In this document: piece by piece, positions 55,550 through 64,000 of the stretch
Position numbering within the stretch: position 1 is the stretch's first letter
Layout: every line of letters begins with the position of its first letter
Assembly: GCF_000007345.1 (NCBI RefSeq)
Contig: NC_003552.1
Span: 2,790,001 to 2,854,000, forward strand
Source: Methanosarcina acetivorans C2A
GTDB lineage: Archaea; Halobacteriota; Methanosarcinia; Methanosarcinales; Methanosarcinaceae
Length of the DNA stretch: 64,000 nucleotides
Direction: 5' to 3'
Made by a program: the position numbers and the translations under genes
Notes under the pieces: model-generated
What the model was told of the DNA's origin: nothing
What the model saw: only the letters and a program-made list of their open reading frames with translations
Databases searched by the model: none

Positions 55550-56131
55550 TCAGGTTCCTCCGTCCTTTTCCACAAGTTTTAAAACATCAACATTCGATGA
55601 GGTTTGGACGATAACAAACTGCTTGCTCACGGACGCTGTTTTCTTTGCTGCGGTCTCCATACAGAGCATGAGGACCTTCACTGCGTCCTGAAGTTTGCTC
55701 TTTTTCGTCCAGTTATCCTTGAAACACTTGTTAGCGACCTGCTTTGTAAACTCATTTCCGAAAGCTATGAAATTGCTGCCCTTCCCCTGTGAGGTAAGCG
55801 TAAGTTCTGAGTCCCTGAGTTCGGCAATTGCATAGCTGCCTGCTGATGCGTACAGCCTCCTTTTTTTAACGATCCCTCTTTCAACCGAGGAAACTTCTCC
55901 TACCAGGATGCCGTTTCTCTCCGAGACTTTGTTCTTGCAGTCCGTGACCGTTATTTTGACCCCTGCCTCCTCTGCCTTTCTTGCCAGTTCCTCGTCCGTA
56001 ACTATTGCACCGTTGTATAGCTCTTTTTCAAGTTTTTCCCTGTCGGGCTTTTCCCCTTCGAAAGTTATTTCCCTCATGTCTCCGGCCATGACTGCACCGT
56101 TCTTTCCGATAAAAGCAATAACCAGTGTCAT
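55550..56131 (-). CDS. DUF2121 protein, Ntn-hydrolase-like
   Basis: A 193-residue cytoplasmic protein of the methanogen family DUF2121. The beginning MTLVIAFIGKNGAVMAGDMR resembles proteasome-type folds, but it lacks a threonine or serine exposed at position 2 after processing as in active proteasome subunits (Thr2 follows Met). The middle has DCKNKVSERNGILVGEVSS. GGAG lies 10 bases before the ATG. A 60-codon ORF lies 31 bp upstream on the same strand. Function unknown. Confidence 0.85.
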   Translation of the reverse strand: MTLVIAFIGKNGAVMAGDMREITFEGEKPDREKLEKELYNGAIVTDEELARKAEEAGVKITVTDCKNKVSERNGILVGEVSSVERGIVKKRRLYASAGSYAIAELRDSELTLTSQGKGSNFIAFGNEFTKQVANKCFKDNWTKKSKLQDAVKVLMLCMETAAKKTASVSKQFVIVQTSSNVDVLKLVEKDGGT

Positions 56132-56162
56132 TTTGTTTGCTCCATAACATGTTTTAAAGGAA

Positions 56163-56345
56163 TCATCTGTCTTTAAAGTACCTATTTCTTATTACATTTC
56201 TTATTGCTTTAGCTCTATAGAGGGGTTTCAGGTGATGTAAATTTGTTTTAAATCTTTTTTTCCACAAATCCATTTCTGCCTGGTCACCGATAGATAAGAT
56301 CTTGTTCTCCAGCCCGCTGAAAGTCATATTTCCTGTTTTCTCCAT
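56163..56345 (-). CDS. possible small basic protein (60 aa)
   Basis: Same strand and 31 bp before the DUF2121 gene. The C-terminal half is strongly basic and helical (LYRAKAIRNVIRNRYFKD). No clear ribosome binding site, and the start could be the ATG at 56327. May be a real short gene in the DUF2121 operon; low certainty. Confidence 0.4.
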   Translation of the reverse strand: MEKTGNMTFSGLENKILSIGDQAEMDLWKKRFKTNLHHLKPLYRAKAIRNVIRNRYFKDR

Positions 56346-57493
56346 AGCTTGCAGGACTCTAATCGGCCTGTTTCCAGGTAAAAAAGTACTAAAGCTACAT
56401 CCCTGTTTTTGTGAAAAATACTTTCCTTAACCCCGAAAACTGAATTTTAATTTACGATGATATCGGATATCTCCGCCAGCATGTCTGGCGGCCCTGTAAA
56501 AAAAGCAGAAATAGAGTAAACGAAGCAGCAAGTCAACTTTTTTCTGTTGACTATTACAGGTTAGTTACTTACAGTGTAGTTAGTCTTTTCTGCCTGCTGG
56601 CCTTTCCTTTCTTTCTCCTCTTTTTTGTCGCTTTGGGCAAGCTGCTCTCCTGCGTCGAGCGGGAAAGAAAAACATTATAGAACGAACGACATCGTATGGG
56701 TTGAAAGAAATCTATAAATTTGTCCTCCTGAACGGAGCGAAATGAACATTTAATTCTTTACTCGAAAACAGCAACTGCGTGTTATTGGCTCGATAAGCCT
56801 AAGTTCTATAAAAACAGGAAAATAGATGAAAACCCATGAAGTTCCGATTTTACCTTTCTTTCGCTTCACGGCATCGGTTTGGCTTTTCTTCGATCAATAT
56901 GTGACTTCAATTGAGTTTCCTTCTCTATCAGTCGCCTTTATTCTTATTAATAGAGGTAAATAAAAGTTTACAGGTTGATGCATTACAGAATCATAATTTT
57001 TATTTTGGCAGGTCTCGGTTTCAGAAGTGTTATTTTCAGTAAATGCTGCCTTTTTTCTCTCCAAAGACGGTCTTTTCGGGCTCATTTCCGGAAAAGAGTG
57101 TCTTCTTGAGATACGTATTACCCTCATACAGGTTACACGCCTCACTTTTTTTCTTCTATTTCTATGAAAAACATTTCCTATCATGAGTCCCCACTCTTCT
57201 TTACTCTCTTATTTTTCTACCTGATAATTTTGTAAATTTTTTACTACTGATATATACTCTCTCACTACATATATCTTTTTTGATTTTTCGACAGATTTGA
57301 CTTTGAAAGCAACTGTTTTATTATTTTACTATTGATTTTTTAATCCGGACTGCTGTAAGGTTTCCTGAAGTTTTTTTCTCTGAGATCAAAGTAAAAGAAC
57401 GGGGGTAGTTTGTGTAGAAGCTAGAAAGTTTCGGAGAAAAGCAAGGAGACATTGCCTGAAATAAATTGCCTGAAAACATTGCCTGAAAAACTC
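56346..57493. other. long intergenic region with dispersed palindrome
   Basis: No supported gene over 1.1 kb. At 56473-56491 CCGCCAG-CATGT-CTGGCGG is a perfect palindrome shared with 29517-29535. CCTGCGTCGAGCGG near 56650 is shared with 16010. A 96-codon minus-strand ORF (56894-57184) has an implausibly basic start and no family. Near 57460-57490, ATTGCCTGAAA is repeated three times. Confidence 0.45.
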
Positions 57494-57799
57494 TCAAAAA
57501 TAGTTTTCTGGGCTGAATATCTGTAAATTCTGCCCATAGAAACTTTTAATTCCTCCGGCGCACAGTCCGAAGAAAATCGCTGTGGTACTTGCGATGATAC
57601 TTATTAGGAGGATATAGGCAAGAATCACGCTTGTAAGGATTGTTACTCCAATTCCCAGCTTTGTTATGGAAATCGTTTTGCCGGCTAATCATATAGTCGT
57701 CTATGTCTTTCGTTTTTTGTATCCCGCCCATCCCACGGAAGATATAACCATCAAATAGACCAGAGACACCATTCTGATGACATGAGGGCTTATAACCAT
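57494..57799 (-). pseudogene. sodium:solute symporter, gutted
   Basis: Starting at ATG 57799, MVISPHVIRMVSLVYLMVIS then SVGWAGYKK is the N-terminus of an SSS-family transporter. A frameshift leads into KTKDIDDYMISR, then a deletion joins, in another frame, a late segment ISITKLGIGVTILTSVILAY and STTAIFFGLCAGGI. About 80% of the transporter is gone. The small accessory gene 4 bp upstream is intact. Confidence 0.8.
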
Positions 57800-57803
57800 T
57801 ATT

Positions 57804-57923
57804 TCAGACCTCTTCTTTAGCCCCGACGTTCCATTTCAGTATGCCATAGACAATGCATCCGAAAGCGCTAACAAAAACACAGGATATATGCAATCCAGAT
57901 CTGGGATCATTAATTCCAAGCAT
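57804..57923 (-). CDS. symporter small accessory protein (39 aa)
   Basis: MLGINDPRSGLHISCVFVSA then FGCIVYGILKWN: a single TM segment with the MLGI-DP start typical of the small accessory proteins that precede SSS symporters in archaea. GGAG lies 9 bases before the ATG. Its partner transporter is destroyed, so it may be non-functional here or serve another symporter. Confidence 0.7.
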   Translation of the reverse strand: MLGINDPRSGLHISCVFVSAFGCIVYGILKWNVGAKEEV

Positions 57924-58116
57924 TTTTTATCTCCGGGTGGATCAATGGATCAATTCGTAATCCTTGATAATTTGTAGTACGTTAACAAATAACATAAACT
58001 AAGCTTTCGTGGCAAAAAAATTAATAAGTTCAAAATAAAGAAAAGAAGAGATAGCCGGTTCTCTTGAAACTTCGGGAAAAGCTCTTCTTTACATTTTAAG
58101 ACTTATAGTTTAAGAC

Positions 58117-59664
58117 TTACAGTTTAAGACCAGGAGTTTTGAGGGCCTGCGAGAGAAGCGTACTCATATTCTGCACAATTGTTTTTTTGATGCCGTTTAC
58201 CATATCCATTTCAGTCTCATCGAGTACTTTTGCATACCGAATGGCAGCGAAGTACACAACCATAAAGGCTGCATATTCCCAGCTTGCCCCTGACAGCGGA
58301 AGCATTTCTCTTGCTGCAAGCATACCCACAACCAGTAAGGTCCCTATAAGGGTTAACCTTCTGTACATCGGAGTAAACGGGTGCATGTGCTGCGACCTCC
58401 AGGCTCTCAGGGTCATTAAGACCTCTATGGATGAAAAGGATACGGAAGATGCTGCTGCTGCCCCTATCATCCCGTACTGGGGTATGAGTATGAAGTTAAG
58501 TACGGCATTGATCCCGGCACTTGCAACCGAACACTTCATCAGGAAATCGGAGTCTCCGGATGCCATTATGGTGTGGTAGTTAAACCCGAAATACGAGTTT
58601 GTCACAAACCCCAGGGCAAGGATGCGCAGGACTGTGGCCCCGCCTGCATAGTCTGCTCCATAGATTTTTGTCAGGATAAAATCCGGATATGCGAACATCA
58701 GGGCAAAGACCGGGAAAGTGAGCAGGAAGCACCACTTCGTCATTATCGCGTAAATCGAACCAAGGGGCTCGGTCCGGTTTTCTCCCCAGAGCTTTGAGGT
58801 TACGGGGATGTAAACGAAGCCCATGGAGCTGATTATCAGGGTCAGAAATCCGACAAGAGGATATACTGCACTGTAAACTCCAACGACTTCGGCGGATTTG
58901 AAATAACCGAGCATTATGGTGTCGGTCCAGGTCATTAGGTTGAGCAGGGTCGCGCTTATTAACAGAGGAAATGAGTACCGGATCAGCTTTTTTGTGGGCT
59001 CGCTGAATTTGAGTTTCCATTCCGGCTTGATCGGAGGCCTCTTTATGAAGTAAACTGACATCACGCCGAAGGTAAAGACCATTGAAAGCAGGTCTGCAAG
59101 CACGACTCCTTTCAGAGATACCCCGAGGAACACGGCAGCTGAAGCAAACCCGAGCAGGGATACCGGCCTTACGATGTTATAGAAGTACATGTTGACACTT
59201 GTGCGGTCAAAGCCTCTGTAGATCGCCACTGATAGGTTCAGGAGTATGGTGAACGGGATAGCAAAAATCATTATCCTGACAACGGATAAGATTTTGCCCT
59301 GTATGTCAAACCCTTCTCCGGCCAGCCGTTCGAACAGTAGGGGTGAGACCAGCATGGCAAGCATCCCGGCAATAAGTCCCATCAATATAGCCGAGATAAT
59401 CAATTCGGGAATATTGTGCTCCTCTTGCCTGCCTCTGAAGTAGGCAATGTACCTTGGCACCCCTTCATGGAGTCCAAGCGTTGCCACGGCGCCTGTGATG
59501 GAGATCACTGTAAGGGCAAGAGAATAGGTGCCGAAATCCGCTGGTGAGAGATATGAAGTGAGCACTCCTTTAATTATGATGTCAAGCAGCATTCCAATAA
59601 GTGTGCCTGTCAGGATAACTCCGGAACCTGCCACTATCCGGTTGACTGATTCGTTAACTGACAT
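58117..59664 (-). CDS. polysaccharide flippase (Wzx/MATE-like)
   Basis: A 515-residue membrane protein of the polysaccharide biosynthesis (MVF/Wzx) superfamily with about 14 TM segments. The N-terminal VAGSGVILTGTLIGMLLDII and the following YLSPADFGTYSLAL are characteristic, as is the ILALGFVTNSYFGFN region in the second half. It likely flips lipid-linked glycans for surface glycan or S-layer glycosylation. AGGGACGG lies about 9 bases before the ATG. No glycosyltransferases adjoin it. Confidence 0.88.
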   Translation of the reverse strand: MSVNESVNRIVAGSGVILTGTLIGMLLDIIIKGVLTSYLSPADFGTYSLALTVISITGAVATLGLHEGVPRYIAYFRGRQEEHNIPELIISAILMGLIAGMLAMLVSPLLFERLAGEGFDIQGKILSVVRIMIFAIPFTILLNLSVAIYRGFDRTSVNMYFYNIVRPVSLLGFASAAVFLGVSLKGVVLADLLSMVFTFGVMSVYFIKRPPIKPEWKLKFSEPTKKLIRYSFPLLISATLLNLMTWTDTIMLGYFKSAEVVGVYSAVYPLVGFLTLIISSMGFVYIPVTSKLWGENRTEPLGSIYAIMTKWCFLLTFPVFALMFAYPDFILTKIYGADYAGGATVLRILALGFVTNSYFGFNYHTIMASGDSDFLMKCSVASAGINAVLNFILIPQYGMIGAAAASSVSFSSIEVLMTLRAWRSQHMHPFTPMYRRLTLIGTLLVVGMLAAREMLPLSGASWEYAAFMVVYFAAIRYAKVLDETEMDMVNGIKKTIVQNMSTLLSQALKTPGLKL

Positions 59665-59679
59665 GAGAATTCCCGTCCC

Positions 59680-60514
59680 TTAATATCTAACTTCGGGGGC
59701 TTTTGGGAAAGCACAGAGAGCTGTTGCCCTGCCAGTTACGATTGAAGGACTTTCGGTCGACCGAACTAAGTAAAAAGGGCTTCTTTCTGCAGGCTGCAGG
59801 AAATTAAAGCCCGATTCTTCAACCCTGCATGTCTTCCAGGATTTCTTCCAGGATATGGAGTTGAGATTTGGCGGAGTGAGATGAACAGCAGGGAGATTAT
59901 TGATAGGAAGATACGTATTGGGTTGGATCGGAGGTTTGGTGACCGAAGGTTTGGACTGGATGGAAAGTTTCATTTCAGGGATCAGGGTTTCAAAGTTTGC
60001 TGTTTTAAACTCCTTTAAACAGCTGCAAATCCTAAACACGCCGTGGTGTCTGTCTTTTTGCTTGATTCCCTGTCCGCCTGTTCTACGCTGAATTTTCGAG
60101 ACAGGGTCTAAATAGGTTTTCTCTTTAACAATCGACATGGGTTTCTACGACCTTCTGAGTTGGATTGATTTTGGTCTTCGATTGTATCCGGGGATGAAGT
60201 CCAGGTAGGGTATGATCGAATCGAGGTTTGTGTTCCCCTTTGAATTTTGCAGGGAATGAGTGTCTGAGTACCCGGTGGAAGCTGGACTTTCTGGCAGTAC
60301 CCGGGGAATTGTGGGTTGGATTTTTCTCGGGTACTGTCCCGTAGGCTGGATCGTGATAGGGTCCCGATTTGTTAAAGTAAACCGGGATGGTTTTTGACTC
60401 TGAACCAAATTTATGGTAGGATTCTGACAAGATTCTATAGGGTTCTGTCAGATTCTCTGCCGATTCCGAATCTTTTAGGGTTGGGTTTTTGAGGACTGCT
60501 GCATATTTTCGCAC
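59680..60514 (-). other. unresolved overlapping ORFs upstream of the flippase
   Basis: Three overlapping minus-strand ORFs (59680-60138, 60145-60408, 60125-60514), all Pro/Ser/Thr-rich and without recognisable domains. Phrases such as ITIQPTGQYPRKIQPTIP look like degenerate low-complexity coding sequence. A frameshifted surface protein is possible, but nothing confirms it. Confidence 0.25.
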
Positions 60515-61359
60515 AATGGTTGTTCAGGAAATTCTCAAATCATCGGAACAAGGCATTCTGAACAATGCATTTCCAACAAGGCATTCGCAATCTGTTAGAT
60601 GGCGAATGGCTTATGAAAGGCAGCAGGATATTTTTTATAATTTTGATATATTTTTTCTTAAAACCGGAGAAATCTCAACTCATTAAATTTCATTGAATGT
60701 TTCTCCAAATTTTATTAGGTGTACCTTCTTGACTAAATATATAAACGTTTTGGGTTGATTGTTTAATTATCATTATCGGGTTAAACTGCTGCCTGAAGAA
60801 AAACTCATTTATAATGTCCTTCTCGAAAGGTCTGGCAGAGGGCTGGTTCTAAAGGTATAAGCCCGGGATTTTAAGATGTATTTTGGAGCAATATCATGGT
60901 CTTGTTTATGGAAATAAGCCACAAAAACCCTGGTTCAAAACCAGAAAATCAGATTTGCCTTTTTCGGACATCTCTAAACTTGTTCGTTATGTAAGGAGCT
61001 TTCGTATACAAGAGGCATTTTTTTGTAGCTCTTTCAATTTACATACGGATGAAAGAGGCTTCTTTTTGAGGGTAAATTTGAGCAGTAAAACCGTAAAAAT
61101 ATCATAATTTATCATTATAATTATTCTTTTAACCTTATACTAAAATTTACCAGACAGTATTTCCTTTCTCAGCTAATATAAAAAAGAGTGCAAAAAAGGA
61201 TTTTCAGGCAGGAAAATGCCCGAAAATGTAAAAGCTGGAAGAAAGTTTCAGCCATTCTTTCAGGTTATCAGCCATTTCTTAGTCGTCACCATTCTTTCAG
61301 GCTATCAGCTATTCTTTAGGCCATTATCATTCTTCCAGGCCAATGCGGACTTAATTCAT
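60515..61359. other. intergenic, no supported gene
   Basis: AT-rich. A TATA-like TAAATATATAAACG near 60735 is present. Near 61245-61340, CATTCTTTCAGG-CTATCAGC-type segments are repeated three times. Short ORFs lack start signals. Confidence 0.3.
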
Positions 61360-61770
61360 TTTCCAAGCAGGTTGGCCATTTTAGAGAGAATTGTAGAGCC
61401 ATTTCCGCCTGTACTTTTTCCCTGCCCGGAAATCCGTTCAGCCGCCGTGCCTGCGCCCTCCGCATCCTGAAGGTTCACCGAATGTGTTTCCGGTCCGCCC
61501 AGTTCGATTACATTTTAGGCAGAGCTACTCACATTGCCGGGCATTGCAAAGAAGGAAAAAACTGGAGTTTCGGATGTGAAATACATAAATTCATCATCGT
61601 CTCCTAATAATTTAATTGGTAGCTGTTCCCAGGCTTCATCGTCGAACCTGTTCAGGGCTATGGAAGGACTGCCTATTCCTTTTTCCTGCATCCAGGCTTT
61701 TCAACCTTGAAGTCGATTACAGGGTTTTCAATGTTTTTTTCAGTTGCATGCCCGCTTCTGTGCAGTCATA
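61360..61770 (-). pseudogene. relic of a PGF-pre-PGF surface protein
   Basis: HATEKNIENPVIDFKVEK, a frameshift, then AWMQEKGIGSPSIALNRF, DDEAWEQLPIKLLGDDDEFM and YFTSETPVFSFFAMPG. Each matches the PGF-pre-PGF domain of the protein at 16477-19467 (ATSENIENPVICFKVEKAW, DQASIALNRYSDEKWEQL, YFTAGVPGFSPFAI). A TAA follows, with a decayed linker after it. Only the C-terminal end of the gene remains. Confidence 0.8.
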
Positions 61771-61969
61771 AAAGTTAATTTATTCATACAGTATTTTCAG
61801 GCTTTTTAGACTAAGTAAAGCTACGATTTAATTTCTTCATCTCCCATTCTGATGATAAAAAAGAAAGGTGGACACAAAACCGTTTATGTCCATCTCTTAG
61901 TTGACAGCCGGGAAGAGCTTAAAGCCGTTCCCGTAAATTATCTTAACTCTGCAGCGATATGGGATGCCG

Positions 61970-62116
61970 TCACAAGAATAGCGAAATTATCGCAAGTACA
62001 ATAAAGATTATAACAAGCCACTTTGCGATATTCATGGATAAGCCAGCAATCCCCCTTGCACCAAAAATATATGCAATCAGCGCCAGGATTAAAAATACTA
62101 TTGCAAGTCCAATCAA
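61970..62116 (-). CDS. DUF1328-type small membrane protein
   Basis: A 48-residue protein with two TM segments around a glycine-rich turn ([11 protein letters not shown]), the layout of YtjA/DUF1328 proteins. The TTG at 62116 is the first legal start. However, the homologous start would be three codons earlier, where the codon is ATA (62125-62123) with AGAGGGGG 8 bases upstream. Function unknown; relatives are linked with envelope stress in bacteria. Confidence 0.7.
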   Translation of the reverse strand: MIGLAIVFLILALIAYIFGARGIAGLSMNIAKWLVIIFIVLAIISLFL

Positions 62117-62125
62117 ATCTGGTAT

Positions 62126-62716
62126 ATTTTATTCCCCCTCTGGTTGTTTAACCACTAAATTTATATTTAGATTAGAGGTATTTATAATTTAACAGTCGAA
62201 TTAAATGACTTTTAAATAAGCTGGAATATTTTTGTTCATTTTTATTCCTTTTTTGGAATAAATTTACGGTATTAACATAAAAAATAATTAATCCCTGTTC
62301 AATGTCAGTAAAAAAAAGTTATTCACCCCTGATTATATAGCTTAACAATACCGGACTTTGACTATACTGGACTCTGACAGTATCACGCTCTGATAGTTTT
62401 TAATGCTGATAATTTTTCAAATGTCCGCGGATTTTAATAGAAAACAATTTGTAACTGTTTGCCTTTGTAAGCCAGATCCGGGTAAATTAGTTAGCAAGAA
62501 AAAATTGAAAAATCAGTCAATTTTCGTAGATATGTTTCTCTAATTTCAAAACTATTCTTCGAATTAAGAGATATCACTTTTACATTATTCCGCGTTCTCC
62601 GCAGAACCTGGTAACAATGGATACTTTGTTCCGCAGTTCGGACATTTCTTAAGAGCAGTTGAACTTCGCAAGTGACTGAAAAAAGAGAAAAATGGATGAA
62701 AAAGCTGCCGGAAGAA
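62126..62716. other. intergenic, no gene
   Basis: AT-rich. It contains the promoter region of the DUF1328 gene (TTAAATTATAAATACC on the minus strand near 62180) and a decayed stretch after the DUF1015 gene. A 93-codon ORF overlapping the DUF1015 gene is a shadow. Confidence 0.35.
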
Positions 62717-63898
62717 TTACTGCGTAATCCTTCTGGCTTCAATATAGTACCTTTTCTCGTTTTCCTTTCCAAGGGAAAAGGATTTTCTCGGGAGAATTCC
62801 CTTCTTTTTTATGAGAGCAAAGAATTCGCTTCTCTTTAAGGCCGGGAGGAAAAAGCCAACACTTTCGGGCTCTTTACCGAGTTTCTCAACTACCTCTGGG
62901 TCGTGTTCATATTCGACAGGATAAGCGTCAATAACCTCGTCAAGAGTCTCGACCTCCAGGTCGTGTTTCGGGTTATCAAATATCAGAAAGCCCCGCCTAT
63001 CTTTTGTTATAAAGCCAATTGAGTGGTTAGTATCTGAAGGCCAGATTGAATCCCGGGCTGAAGATTCTACAATCCTTGCATTGAACTTTTGTAGCAGTTC
63101 TTCAGGATCGACCCCTCGTACAAGCCTGTGAATAGGCTCAAAGGTAAGTCCCGGGTCATGGAGGTTTACAAGCTCGACAAGGGCATATCTGGCCGGGTAG
63201 TTATCCGGTACCGTTCCCTTAATTTTCTCCCAGAAACTCTTTGCTGCAGCAAGGCTGTGGTTTCCGTCCCCGACAAGGAGAGTTCCAAGCGCCTGAATTC
63301 TCTCGGAAATCCTCTCAATTGTCTTTTTGTCGCTGATCTTAAAGCCTCTGATATGACCGCCATCTTCCATCAGGTCAAAATCATAAACTTTATTTTCCTC
63401 ATAAACCGGATTAGCTGTACTTCCGGGAAGAACGGAAAAGTCCGGGTCATCATATAAAACAAGGACGTGTGTAAGTTCGAGTTCGGCATTTTCTCTTATC
63501 AGAACCCTTGCAGGAAGCCTTTCTTTGATTGTTTTTTCAGTTGGCCTGACGAAGGATTCGGATCCGTCATACTCATATCCTTCCAGATCGATTGCGACAA
63601 CAAGCCCTGTCCTTTCGCTCCCCGGGACAGCACGCTTTACAAGAATAAAGCAGGGACCGTGATCAACAAGAAAAGTCCTGTAATTGCGCATCGCTTCATG
63701 AATCTTATTTACTCTATTTTCATCTAAAGGGAGATAGATTTCAGGATAAATCAAATTGAGAGTGGAAGGGGTATCTCCAACAAATTCTTCTACTCTTGTC
63801 CAGTACTCCATATCCTGAGTATGCTGGTCACAGGCAATCACTGCCCATTCTTTCCAGTTAGCCTCTGGAAGAAGAATGTGAGGAACGTGCAATATCAT
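62717..63898 (-). CDS. DUF1015 family protein
   Basis: A 393-residue soluble protein of the DUF1015 family. The start ILLPEANWKEWAVIACDQHT and the central VGDGNHSLAAAKSFWEKIK are the conserved motifs; the latter GDGNHS segment is the family hallmark. The C-terminal region FFLPALKRSEFFALIKKKGI and PRKSF is also typical. The function is not known; the family is sometimes annotated as SpoOJ/ParA-like, without good basis. A TATA box (63922-63929) 27 bp before the ATG and no ribosome binding site suggest a leaderless mRNA. Confidence 0.9.
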   Translation of the reverse strand: MILHVPHILLPEANWKEWAVIACDQHTQDMEYWTRVEEFVGDTPSTLNLIYPEIYLPLDENRVNKIHEAMRNYRTFLVDHGPCFILVKRAVPGSERTGLVVAIDLEGYEYDGSESFVRPTEKTIKERLPARVLIRENAELELTHVLVLYDDPDFSVLPGSTANPVYEENKVYDFDLMEDGGHIRGFKISDKKTIERISERIQALGTLLVGDGNHSLAAAKSFWEKIKGTVPDNYPARYALVELVNLHDPGLTFEPIHRLVRGVDPEELLQKFNARIVESSARDSIWPSDTNHSIGFITKDRRGFLIFDNPKHDLEVETLDEVIDAYPVEYEHDPEVVEKLGKEPESVGFFLPALKRSEFFALIKKKGILPRKSFSLGKENEKRYYIEARRITQ

Positions 63899-63921
63899 GG
63901 TTAATAAAAAAATAGAGAGGA

Positions 63922-63929
63922 GATATAAA
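63922..63929 (-). promoter_or_regulatory. TATA box of the DUF1015 gene
   Basis: On the minus strand CTTTATATC is centred about 27 bases before the ATG at 63898, so transcription should start at or next to the start codon. Confidence 0.5.
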
Positions 63930-64000
63930 GATTTCTAAACTCTTTATCTGAAAACTTCTCCGGGCAGATGCTCTAAGTAGAGAGTCCTGACTCAAATCCC

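Noticed and set aside
56894-57184. 96-codon minus-strand ORF
   Set aside because: Arginine-rich start unlike a protein N-terminus, no recognisable family; the last residues look coding-like but this is too little.
60883-61107. 74-codon plus-strand ORF with TTG start
   Set aside because: No family, no convincing ribosome binding site, in an AT-rich gap.
61216-61470. 84-codon plus-strand ORF
   Set aside because: Its end lies opposite the PGF-pre-PGF relic on the minus strand, and its start is a short repeated motif.
63975-64000. Possible tRNA T-arm (CTCAAATCCC) at the window end
   Set aside because: No paired stem or anticodon arm visible in the preceding bases.
1-64000. CRISPR array
   Set aside because: The tandem repeats seen have 12-25 bp units without unique spacers, and no cas genes are present.

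Overview
The window looks like a piece of a Methanosarcina chromosome, a methanogenic archaeon. The evidence is a surface protein with PGF-pre-PGF and PGF-CTERM modules, a DUF2121 protein of the methanogen type, a CARDB/NEW3-type protein inside an ABC export operon, TTTATATA-type archaeal promoters, T-rich ends in place of hairpin terminators, and long AT-rich intergenic stretches with many small decayed genes. I cannot assign the species from sequence alone, and I see no rRNA, tRNA or CRISPR array.

Layout. 0-10 kb: a FeS-less EndoIII-like glycosylase, a PsiE membrane protein, an Acg-like nitroreductase, a MacB/LolD-type ABC operon with a CARDB protein, a DUF2178-XRE pair with upstream 21-bp repeats, and a pirin. 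10-15 kb: a YihY-type membrane protein and the molybdate operon modA-modB-modC. 15-24 kb: a large archaeosortase-type surface beta-propeller protein flanked by two broken copies of the same isochorismatase-like gene, then mscL, an APC permease and a nitroreductase-like protein. 23.5-27.7 kb: a gene-poor zone with three copies of a candidate small-RNA unit, a dead acetyltransferase, a frameshifted DUF1330 gene, a possible IS605-type relic and a dead TetR gene whose operator palindrome is intact. 27.9-31 kb: two Fe-S aldo/keto reductases with a decayed third copy between them. 31.6-34.1 kb: a sensor histidine kinase broken by a nonsense codon and by a 410-bp MITE-like insertion. 34.9-37.1 kb: small membrane-anchored proteins, two of them with an SbsA-type Ig domain. 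37-41 kb: a fused hydantoinase/5-oxoprolinase.

41-53 kb is the accessory island that most deserves attention. It holds an LRR-Roc-COR (ROCO) GTPase split into two overlapping frames, a four-TM membrane protein, three scattered copies of one C-terminal tail module, an 858-residue protein with a duplicated unknown domain, a trypco2-like protein, and a subtilase-TPR protein that lacks the catalytic serine. ROCO, trypco2 and protease-TPR architectures are known from bacterial and archaeal conflict/signalling islands, so a defence-like role is a reasonable inference, though nothing here proves it. serC lies inside the island as an ordinary housekeeping gene.

53-64 kb: adenine deaminase, a DUF2121 protein, a dead sodium:solute symporter whose small accessory protein is intact, a flippase, a PGF-pre-PGF relic, a DUF1328 protein and a DUF1015 protein.

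The region shows repeated local duplication followed by decay (isochorismatase, aldo/keto reductase, ROCO, tail module) and many 12-25 bp tandem repeats between genes. All readings are by eye. Family calls rest on recognised motifs, without database searches.
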